Assembly: GCF_021648855.1 (NCBI RefSeq)
Contig: NZ_JAKJHX010000178.1
Location: forward strand, 1 to 6,412
DNA: 6,412 nt
Direction: 5' to 3'
From: Tychonema litorale BBK16
Lineage (GTDB): Bacteria; Cyanobacteriota; Cyanobacteriia; Cyanobacteriales; Microcoleaceae
In this document: in pieces, positions 1-5,896 of the stretch
Layout: every line of letters starts with the position of its first letter
How positions within the stretch are numbered: the stretch's first letter is position 1
Notes under the pieces: model-generated
Database searches by the model: none
The model's input: the letters and a program-made list of their open reading frames with translations, nothing else
Told to the model about the DNA's origin: nothing
Translations under genes and position numbers: made by a program

Positions 1-54
1 CTCGAATTAAAGCCGGCCACTGAAGAAGGGGCTTTAGACCCAGTTTTTTGGTAA
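1..54 (+). CDS. C-terminal end of an upstream gene (partial)
   Basis: Frame 1 is open from the window edge to a TAA at 52-54 and reads LELKPATEEGALDPVFW. The other two + frames close within the first 21 bases. The tail is hydrophilic and acidic with an aromatic end, which looks like a real protein C-terminus, but 17 residues cannot be assigned to a family. The stop lies 36 bases before the ATG at 91, so the two genes could be co-transcribed. Two short hairpins overlap this stretch: TAAAGCC 8-14 with GGCTTTA 30-36, and CAGTTT 41-46 with AAACTG 53-58. They could instead mean this is a terminator or leader region. Confidence 0.45.
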   Translation, partial: LELKPATEEGALDPVFW

Positions 55-90
55 ACTGAGACAAGTGCTATTTACGACCAGGGATTTTTT

Positions 91-1587
91 ATGAATTTAC
101 CCGTAATCATAGATATTATCATCGGCTTAGTTTTTATCTACCTAAGTTTAAGCTTACTAGCTTCGGAAATTCAGGAATTGATTGCTACTGTGTTGCAGTG
201 GCGGGCAGAGCATTTAAAAAAGTCGATCGAAGTGCTGATTGCTGGCGGCAATGAAGGTGTGCGGGATCGAGCTCAATTGCAGCGTGTCGGAAAGTTAGCA
301 AATTTGATTTATAGCAATCCGATCATTAATGATTTGAATCAGGGAGCTAAAGGGCCTTTATCACAGATTTTTCGGTCTTTGATACACAGTATAGGTGCAT
401 TGTATCGCCGAATTAGTGGCAGAAAAAATGTTTTTGGAGATAAATCAACTGGGCCTTCTTACATTCCATCGGAGAGTTTTTCTAGCAGCCTTTTGGATAC
501 ATTGAAAATTAATCAGTTGATGAAATCTATCACTGAAGCTAGATTGGAAAGATTTAAAGATCTACAGTTGACACAAATTAAAGTTATTGGAGAAGGTTTG
601 GATTTGTCTGAGTCTACTCAACCGATTATTGATCAAGAATTTGTGTGGCTGACTGGGGAGTTTGACCGAGTTATTGAAGATTATAAAAATGATATAGTAA
701 CTCTGAACAATAGCTTGGATCGGATGTCGGAAAAACTCGGTTTTTTCATTAGTGATTCTCAGGTTTATTTGCCGGAAACTGAGCTGGAAGGGAGAGAGTT
801 TCAGCGGCAAATGGGATTTATTAAAGCTAATTTTGATAGTAAATTTGAACGGGAGGCGCTGCGGAAGCAACTGCAACCGAGTTTGAGCAATGTTTTAAAT
901 AAGATTAGGAAGGTTAGGAAAACTGAGGAGACTGTAACAGAAATTCTGGAGGAGAAGGAGGACAGTCCGATTTATCAACAAATCCAAGCAACTGTTGATA
1001 GTATGCCAGAATCTCTGAAAAATAGTCTTTATATTTTAGCACAGCGGGCAGAAAAAGGGGGCGGTGATAGTCAGGAGCAGTTGCAGCGGTTTCAGAAAGA
1101 AATTGAGGTTTGGTTCGATCGCAGTATGGAACGAGCTTCGGGGGTTTATAAGCGGAATTCTAGGGGGGTGGCAATTTTGCTCGGTACTGCGATCGCGATC
1201 GGTGCGAATGCTGATACTACCAACATTATTAATCGCTTGTCGAAGGATTCGATGTTGCGATCGACTGTAAATTTGTACGCTCAGCAGTTGGTATCAAAAA
1301 ATCCTGCAACGAAATTAGATAATTTACCAAGTGTCACAAAGGTTCAAAATGAAGTTGGTCTAGCTTTGGATAATTTAGCAGTGCCTTTTGGCTGGAGCGA
1401 GCCTAACAGAGTAGAAATAGATTCCCAAGGAAATATATTGTGGCCCGCTTTTGTGAGAAAACTTTTCGGTTGGGTATTGAGTGGTTTGGCTATTTCTATG
1501 GGAGCAATTTTTTGGTTTGATGTGCTGAGCAAGATTATCAATATTCGCAATGCAGGTAAAAAGCCGCCTTCTACTACAGATTCTTGA
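91..1587 (+). CDS. Conserved multi-pass membrane protein of unknown function
   Basis: This 498-residue protein has a hydrophobic N-terminal helix at about residues 5-30, followed by a conserved-looking ASEIQELIATVLQWRAEHL stretch. A long hydrophilic, charged and probably helical middle covers about 50-340. A WFDRSMERASGVYKR block (341-355) leads into a second membrane segment (about 359-374) ending in NADTTNIINRL. A third hydrophobic segment (458-479) contains GAIFWFDVLSKIINIRNAGKKP. From memory, this order (YLLLSLLASxxxE at the start, WFDxxMxRxSGxYKR before a helix ending in N-x-D-T, and GAxFWFDxLxKxxNxRxxGKKP at the end) marks an uncharacterised membrane family found in many bacteria; I know no proven function for it. 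The middle portion is probably extramembranous, on a side I cannot determine. The ATG at 91 follows a purine-rich AGGGA at 80-84 and places the helix at the very N-terminus, which supports this start. A full-length, intact gene is likely. Confidence 0.9.
   Translation: MNLPVIIDIIIGLVFIYLSLSLLASEIQELIATVLQWRAEHLKKSIEVLIAGGNEGVRDRAQLQRVGKLANLIYSNPIINDLNQGAKGPLSQIFRSLIHSIGALYRRISGRKNVFGDKSTGPSYIPSESFSSSLLDTLKINQLMKSITEARLERFKDLQLTQIKVIGEGLDLSESTQPIIDQEFVWLTGEFDRVIEDYKNDIVTLNNSLDRMSEKLGFFISDSQVYLPETELEGREFQRQMGFIKANFDSKFEREALRKQLQPSLSNVLNKIRKVRKTEETVTEILEEKEDSPIYQQIQATVDSMPESLKNSLYILAQRAEKGGGDSQEQLQRFQKEIEVWFDRSMERASGVYKRNSRGVAILLGTAIAIGANADTTNIINRLSKDSMLRSTVNLYAQQLVSKNPATKLDNLPSVTKVQNEVGLALDNLAVPFGWSEPNRVEIDSQGNILWPAFVRKLFGWVLSGLAISMGAIFWFDVLSKIINIRNAGKKPPSTTDS
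1189..1196. repeat. HIP1 octamer (one of four in the window)
   Basis: GCGATCGC, the highly iterated palindrome of cyanobacterial genomes. Further exact copies lie at 1658-1665, 2791-2798 and 5831-5838. Four copies in 6.4 kb is far above chance and supports a cyanobacterial origin. Several one-base-short versions (GCGATCG) also occur. Confidence 0.9.
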
Positions 1588-1596
1588 TATCAAGAA
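1581..1596. repeat. 16-bp perfect palindrome on the stop codon
   Basis: TTCTTGATATCAAGAA is a perfect 8+8 inverted repeat with no spacer, and it contains the TGA stop (1585-1587) of the membrane-protein gene. It could be a site for a dimeric DNA-binding protein. As RNA it lacks a loop and has no following U-run, so it is a poor terminator. A chance origin is possible. Confidence 0.5.
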
Positions 1597-1736
1597 GTGA
1601 TGGTTGACGGTTGAGAGTCTAACGTTTCAGTGCAATTACGGAGAACATGAATTCCGTGCGATCGCGGATGCAGAGCCAGCAGAAATAGGCGACACTGAGG
1701 TATGTGATATTAATTCCGGTAGCATCGGAATGATAG

Positions 1737-1801
1737 AGGAGACGGCAGTGTCGTCTCCCTACAATCTTATATTGGGTAGGGACACGGCACTGCCGTCTCC
1801 T
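1737..1801. repeat. Paired-palindrome interspersed repeat (MITE/REP-like)
   Basis: Two arms, 1737-1762 and 1776-1801, are reverse complements at 24 of 26 positions and are separated by a 13-base spacer. Each arm is also nearly palindromic by itself, with GGAGACG facing CGTCTCC in the left one. The core GTAGGGACACGGCACTGCCG resembles short repeats scattered through filamentous cyanobacterial genomes (recollection, not searched). It could form a strong hairpin in RNA from either strand and so end or stabilise transcripts from the gene at 91-1587, but it has no U-tract behind it. Confidence 0.75.
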
Positions 1802-1903
1802 AATTTCTTAGTCAATTAAATTATTATGTTATTTGCTATTGATAACTATATTTCCTGAGTGGCAACAAAGAAAAATCAGGACTTAAATATCAACTAATTT
1901 TTG

Positions 1904-1909
1904 TATAAT
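1904..1909 (+). promoter_or_regulatory. Possible -10 box (TATAAT)
   Basis: An exact TATAAT lies 273 bases before the ATG at 2182, inside AT-rich DNA. The hexamer 17 bases upstream is ACTTAA (1881-1886), a poor -35, so only a promoter lacking a -35 or driven by an activator fits. It overlaps the left arm of the inverted repeat at 1905-1978, and a transcript starting near 1916 would have a long leader. An alternative weak pair closer to the gene is TTGCAC (2080-2085) with TAGTAT (2104-2109). Confidence 0.25.
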
Positions 1910-1978
1910 TTACCTAGCTCATGAAGTATCTTTCGTAAGATAGATGAATTATATACTGGTATATTCTAGGTAATTTAT
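1905..1978. repeat. 74-bp nested inverted-repeat element upstream of the exoprotein gene
   Basis: The outer arms ATAATTTACCTAG (1905-1917) and CTAGGTAATTTAT (1966-1978) pair at 12 of 13 positions. Between them sit two complete hairpins: TATCTT-TCGT-AAGATA (1927-1942) and ATATAC-TG-GTATAT (1951-1964). The whole could fold as a three-way junction in RNA or extrude as a branched cruciform in DNA. It may be a small transposon-derived element or a structured leader. No known riboswitch family was recognised, and no clear target-site duplication flanks it. Confidence 0.55.
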
Positions 1979-2169
1979 GTCATTTGAATAGCCAATATTT
2001 GCCACAATAATTGCGCCTAACTACAAGAGTAAAATCAGCAATCCGGATAAAAACAAACTAAAAAAAAATGATTAAAATATTGCACATAATTGAAATTAGA
2101 TGTTAGTATGTGATCAAACAAGGCTGATAACATTACTCCGGGGCTGTATCTACCAATAATGCCCTCAAT

Positions 2170-2173
2170 GGAG
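2170..2173 (+). promoter_or_regulatory. Ribosome binding site of the exoprotein gene
   Basis: GGAG ends eight bases before the ATG at 2182, a normal Shine-Dalgarno distance. The reading frame upstream of 2182 runs only to a TAA at 2128-2130 with no usable start between, so this site and start are well fixed. Confidence 0.65.
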
Positions 2174-2181
2174 TATCTAAC

Positions 2182-5100
2182 ATGAATTCTACGTTCGCTC
2201 AAGTTAACTCACAATCTTCACTCGAAAAACTTCCCCCACGTTCCTTAGTATTCATTGATTCTGGTGTGGAAGACTATGAATCTATTGCGGCAGGAGTCTT
2301 GCCAGGACAGCAGGTAGTCATACTCGATCGCACCAAAAGCGGCATCGAACAAATCACCTCAGAAATTGAAAACTACTCCTCTACTAACGGGGCGATCGAT
2401 TCTGTTCACATCATTTCTCACGGTAATTCTGGCAATCTGCAACTCGGCAACACTACTCTGAGTTCAGACAACATCGAGCAATACAAAAGCCAGTTGGAGA
2501 AGTGGCACAATGGACTATCGGAAAAAGCAGACATCATGCTTTACGGATGTGATGTAGCATCGGGTACAGGCAATAATTTCGTCGATCGCATTGCGGAATT
2601 AACCGGAGCAGATGTTGCTGCATCCACTAATTTAACAGGCATCAACGGCGACTGGAATTTAGAGTTTGCGAAGGGTGATATTGAATCGCTCTCTGCCTTA
2701 AGCGCCGATGTGATGGCAAATTACCAAGGTGATTTAGCTAATATCGTCGTCGCTAATAATAACGATAGTGGAACTGGTTCTTTAAGAGCTGCGATCGCCT
2801 CCGCAGTTGCTGGTGATACCATTACCTTTGCACCCGGTTTAGCCAACCAAACCATCACCCTGACTAGCGGTCAACTGGACATTCCGGTTGGCAAAAACAT
2901 CACAATTGATGGCGCTGCCGCCGCAGGTTTAACCATCAGCGGTAATAACGCATCCCGCGCCTTTTTTGTCACTGGAAACGTTCAGACTGCTACCAATTTT
3001 ACTGTCAAAAACCTGATTGTTACTAAGGGCAAAACTACTGGTACAGGTGGTGCGATCGGTACAACGGATGAAGTGAACCTCACAGTAGACAATGTTCAGT
3101 TCAACAATAACGTCGCTGATAAAGGTGGCGGTGCAATTTTTGGGAATTTCAACAATACTCTGACAGTCAGCAACAGTAAATTCAATGCCAACGTAGCCAC
3201 CGCAGCTAACGATGAACGGGGTGCAGGTGCGATCGGCTTTTTGAGTTTCAAAGCTATTACAGTCACCAACAGTGACTTCACCAACAACAAAGGAATTAAC
3301 GGTGGGGCAATTAACAGCCTGCAAGGTAAGTTAACAATTGACAACTCGCGATTCATCGGTAACGACACCACCGCAGCCACTTTCGCTACAGGCCAAAATA
3401 ATCCAGGTTTAAGGGGTAACGGTGGCGCTATTTACACCGATCGCGCCAGCAATCCCAGTGAAGCTTCCGGCACAATTAAGATCACCAAAAGTGTATTTCA
3501 AGACAACAAAGGCCGGGGCGAAGGCGGAGCAGCTTATCTGTTTACCGGCACCCAAGACAGCGTAAGTATTGCAGACAGCACCTTCCAAAACAACGAAGTT
3601 TTGTCACTACCCGGTGGTAACGACGGAGTTGGAGGTGGCTTGGTGAACTTGAGCAACGGCCTCAACAAAGGACTTACGGTCTCCAACACCACCTTTGCTG
3701 GCAACAAAGCCCCCGGTCAAGGCGGCGCAATGTGGATCATGGATGCGCCTACCACGATTAGCAACAGCACCTTTTCTGGCAACCAGGTTAGTGGGACTAC
3801 CGAAAAATTCGGAAATGTCGGCGGTGCAATGGCTCTTTATGCCGACACCACCATTGTCAATAGTACCCTTGCCGATAATTCCGCCCGTTGGGTTGGCGGA
3901 GGCATCTCGGCTGCTGGGGGAAAGTCTGTCACCGTCAAGAACACGATTTTTTCTAACAACACGGCGGGGAATGAGTTTGGCATTCAGCAAAACACTAGCA
4001 GCGAACTAACTGACCAAGGTGGCAATTTTCAGTGGCCTGTCAAAAAGACCAATAACTTCAACGATTACAATGCCACCGCAAGTATTACGATCGCAGATCC
4101 CCTACTCGGCCCCCTAGCAACCATCAACGGCGCTTTAGTTAGACCTTTGCTGATAGGAAGTCCAGCCATTGACAAGGGAATTGCTGCTGGAGCACCAGGT
4201 ACGGATCAACGTGGGGTGACTCGTCCTCAAGATGGTGATACTATCCCAGGTGCGATCGTAGATAGCGGTTCCTTTGAATTTAGCACCACTGCGCCGACAC
4301 CCGCGCCGACACCCGCGCCAACACCCGCGCCGACACCCGCGCCAACACCCGCGCCAACACCCGCGCCAACTCCCGCGCCAACACCCGCGCCGACACCCGC
4401 GCCGACACCCGCGCCGACACCTGCGCCAACACCCGCGCCAACACCCGCGCCAACACCCGCGCCGACACCCGCGCCAACTCCTGCGCCGACACCCGCGCCG
4501 ACACCCGCGCCAACTCCTGCGCCAACTCCCGCGCCGACACCCGCGCCAACTCCTGCGCCAACTCCTGCGCCAACTCCTACACCTGCGCCAACTCCTGCGC
4601 CAACTCCTACACCCGCGCCCACGCCCACACCCATACCAGTCCCCACACCTACACCCGCGCCCACACCGGGCATAGATGATGCCATCATCGAGCCCCTAAA
4701 TGCTCCAGAACTCAACCTGGGTAGCATTACCCCCAATCCCACCCAACAAACTCTCAATGGCGGTGAAGTTCCCGATTTCATCATGGGTGGTGGCCAAAAT
4801 GAGTCAATTAACGGACTAGGCGGCAATGATACCCTCTACGGCATGGGTGGCAACGATAACATCGACGGTGGGGCCGATAACGACTCAATCTTCGGTAATG
4901 AGGGCACCGATTTTCTCTCTGGTGGCGCTGGTAACGATACCATCTACGGCGGCAAAGACAACGATACTGTTGTTGGCGGAGATGGCAACGACTTTTTGAG
5001 GGGAGATTTTGGCAAGGATACTGTTGCTGGTGGTATTGGCAACGATACTATTTTGGGTGGCAAAGATGACGATATCTTGCTGGGCGAAGACGGCGACGAC

Positions 5101-5652
5101 TACATTTCTGGCAACTTAGGAAAAGACACAATTAATGGTGGCAACGGCGATGATATTGTGTTTGGAAATGAGGATGCCGACCTGCTTTTTGGTAAAGCTG
5201 GAAATGACACGCTTTACGGTGGTAAAGATAATGACAGTCTCGGTGGTGGCGACGGCAACGATTTATTATTCGGCGGCAATGACAACGATTTGCTCGAAGG
5301 TTACACGGGCAATGATTCGCTTTACGGCGGTAAAGGCAATGATAGTCTTTTCGGCAATGCTGGCAACGATTTCCTTTCCGGCGATGTTGGGGATGACACT
5401 TTAACCGGTGGTTCGGGAAATGATGTATTCTTGCTGACTCAAAGTGTCGGCAGTGATACAATCACTGATTTCCGTAAAGGCGATGATTTAATTGGGTTGA
5501 CTTCCGGTTTGAGTTTCAATCAACTCAGCATTACTTCGAGCAATAATCAAACCTTGATTAGTGTGACTGGTAGTAATCAATTGTTGGCAAAACTAAATGG
5601 TTTTGCACCAAATACTCTCACCGCTAGCGATTTTACTCAAGTCACCATTTAA
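2182..5652 (+). CDS. DUF4347 / beta-helix / RTX calcium-binding exoprotein
   Basis: This 1156-residue protein is probably secreted or cell-surface. In order it shows: a DUF4347 domain (about 20-183) with HIISHG (76-81) and [10 protein letters not shown] (119-128); a right-handed parallel beta-helix (about 186-640) opening with [12 protein letters not shown] and carrying about ten GGAI/GGGI-type coils with NSxFxxN turns; a choice-of-anchor-Q-like end, SPAIDKG...[11 protein letters not shown]...DSGSFEF (to 700); a Pro/Thr/Ala linker (704-829); 23 RTX nonapeptides GGxGNDxLx (878-1084) that should bind calcium; and a 72-residue tail with [15 protein letters not shown]. The N-terminus is hydrophilic with no signal peptide, and the RTX tail suggests type I secretion; both fit export by a C-terminal signal. 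RTX surface proteins are known in gliding cyanobacteria (oscillin), so adhesion, sheath or motility roles are plausible but unproven. The beta-helix may bind or cut polysaccharide; no catalytic motif was recognised in it. C123 is the only cysteine. The stop is TAA, and a paralogue starts 244 bases downstream. Confidence 0.95.
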   Translation: MNSTFAQVNSQSSLEKLPPRSLVFIDSGVEDYESIAAGVLPGQQVVILDRTKSGIEQITSEIENYSSTNGAIDSVHIISHGNSGNLQLGNTTLSSDNIEQYKSQLEKWHNGLSEKADIMLYGCDVASGTGNNFVDRIAELTGADVAASTNLTGINGDWNLEFAKGDIESLSALSADVMANYQGDLANIVVANNNDSGTGSLRAAIASAVAGDTITFAPGLANQTITLTSGQLDIPVGKNITIDGAAAAGLTISGNNASRAFFVTGNVQTATNFTVKNLIVTKGKTTGTGGAIGTTDEVNLTVDNVQFNNNVADKGGGAIFGNFNNTLTVSNSKFNANVATAANDERGAGAIGFLSFKAITVTNSDFTNNKGINGGAINSLQGKLTIDNSRFIGNDTTAATFATGQNNPGLRGNGGAIYTDRASNPSEASGTIKITKSVFQDNKGRGEGGAAYLFTGTQDSVSIADSTFQNNEVLSLPGGNDGVGGGLVNLSNGLNKGLTVSNTTFAGNKAPGQGGAMWIMDAPTTISNSTFSGNQVSGTTEKFGNVGGAMALYADTTIVNSTLADNSARWVGGGISAAGGKSVTVKNTIFSNNTAGNEFGIQQNTSSELTDQGGNFQWPVKKTNNFNDYNATASITIADPLLGPLATINGALVRPLLIGSPAIDKGIAAGAPGTDQRGVTRPQDGDTIPGAIVDSGSFEFSTTAPTPAPTPAPTPAPTPAPTPAPTPAPTPAPTPAPTPAPTPAPTPAPTPAPTPAPTPAPTPAPTPAPTPAPTPAPTPAPTPAPTPAPTPAPTPAPTPTPAPTPAPTPTPAPTPTPIPVPTPTPAPTPGIDDAIIEPLNAPELNLGSITPNPTQQTLNGGEVPDFIMGGGQNESINGLGGNDTLYGMGGNDNIDGGADNDSIFGNEGTDFLSGGAGNDTIYGGKDNDTVVGGDGNDFLRGDFGKDTVAGGIGNDTILGGKDDDILLGEDGDDYISGNLGKDTINGGNGDDIVFGNEDADLLFGKAGNDTLYGGKDNDSLGGGDGNDLLFGGNDNDLLEGYTGNDSLYGGKGNDSLFGNAGNDFLSGDVGDDTLTGGSGNDVFLLTQSVGSDTITDFRKGDDLIGLTSGLSFNQLSITSSNNQTLISVTGSNQLLAKLNGFAPNTLTASDFTQVTI
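4291..4668 (+). repeat. 12-bp coding minisatellite (APTP linker)
   Basis: Twenty-four consecutive 12-bp units of the form GCGCCRACWCCY (4291-4578) each encode Ala-Pro-Thr-Pro. They are followed by a looser TP/AP/IP/VP stretch to 4668. All variation between units in the regular part is synonymous: third bases of the Pro and Thr codons only. The encoded 126-residue segment is an extended, rigid, probably O-glycosylatable spacer between the beta-helix and the RTX domain. GC content (about 67-83% per unit) is well above the surroundings. Unit number is likely to vary between strains by slippage or recombination. Confidence 0.95.
4813..5433 (+). repeat. 27-bp coding repeats (23 RTX nonapeptides)
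   Basis: Twenty-three uninterrupted nine-residue units, consensus GGxGNDxLx, occupy residues 878-1084. A degenerate unit GGGQNESIN lies just before (869-877). In RTX proteins such units wind into a calcium-filled parallel beta-roll that folds only outside the cell. The DNA copies are divergent, unlike the linker repeats. A four-unit (36-residue, 108-bp) super-repeat is visible: units 5-8, 9-12, 15-18 and 19-22. Confidence 0.95.
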
Positions 5653-5689
5653 TCGTCTTTGTCAGTAATATAGCAAGTTACTAAAGCTA

Positions 5690-5816
5690 TTTGGTCATCG
5701 TTTCCTGAGCGGAGGATTGGTAATTGTATAATTGTATATCTGATTGGTTAGAAACTATTGCCGATTACCAATTACCAATTACTCATCATCCACTTCGACT
5801 CCGCTCAATGACCAAA
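5690..5816. repeat. Nested inverted repeat between the two DUF4347 genes
   Basis: Outer arms: TTTGGTCAT (5690-5698) plus TGAGCGGAG (5706-5714), with a seven-base insertion between them, are complementary to the unbroken CTCCGCTCAATGACCAAA (5799-5816). Inner arms: ATTGGTAATTG (5716-5726) with CAATTACCAAT (5769-5779). The latter lies in a short heptamer run (ATTACCA, 2.7 copies, 5764-5782). The CTTCGACTCCGCTCA core resembles a repeat scattered in cyanobacterial genomes (recollection). It fills most of the 244-bp gap and may act as the transcript end of the upstream gene; no classic hairpin plus T-run terminator was found there. Confidence 0.65.
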
Positions 5817-5896
5817 GTGCCTCGGCGAATGCGATCGCAAAATATCTCATTGTTGCATCTGCCATCTGAAAGTAAACATTCTCATAGGTATGCAAA

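Larger units (their letters stand above)
1588..2181. other. Non-coding intergenic stretch, repeat-rich then AT-rich
   Basis: This 594-bp stretch has no convincing gene. Its first part (about 1600-1730) has near-genic composition, including a HIP1 site at 1658, and a 71-codon TTG-initiated frame (1604-1819). The second half of that frame is formed by the inverted repeat at 1737-1801, so I do not call it a gene. It may be the remains of an older coding segment. From 1801 to about 2140 the DNA is strongly AT-rich with A-runs, as expected of a promoter and leader region for the exoprotein gene. It holds the nested palindromic element at 1905-1978. No tRNA or rRNA-like sequence was recognised. Confidence 0.7.

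Noticed and set aside
8..58. Two small hairpins as a terminator of an upstream operon
   Set aside because: Stems of 7 and 6 bp with large loops overlap an open frame ending at 52-54, and the T-run lies inside the second stem. The coding explanation is equally good.
1604..1819. 71-codon + strand frame between the membrane protein and the exoprotein gene
   Set aside because: It starts with TTG, has no clear ribosome site, and its C-terminal half is encoded by the inverted repeat at 1737-1801. The nearby ATG at 1600 stops after four codons. It could be decayed coding DNA but is not supportable as a gene.
2929..3990. Minus-strand frames of 94-131 codons inside the beta-helix region
   Set aside because: They lie fully inside the coding sequence of the exoprotein, lack ribosome sites, and their translations have no recognisable features.
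4227..4826. Long minus-strand frame rich in Gly-Val-Ala repeats across the linker
   Set aside because: It is a shadow of the 12-bp repeat, which keeps several frames open on both strands. It has no independent start signal, and the + strand frame is explained by a complete multi-domain protein.
4291..5433. Regular repeats that could suggest a CRISPR array
   Set aside because: There are no unique spacers. Units are 12 and 27 bp, contiguous and in frame, and encode APTP and RTX peptides.
5132..5461. Frames on both strands across the RTX repeats
   Set aside because: They are shadows produced by the 27-bp periodic coding sequence. Their translations are His/Arg/Cys-rich with no domain character.
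5653..5690. Intrinsic terminator right after the exoprotein gene
   Set aside because: Only two weak, mutually exclusive 5-bp stems (AGTAA 5664-5668/TTACT 5678-5682 and ATAGC 5670-5674/GCTAT 5686-5690) with no proper U-tract. Too weak to call.
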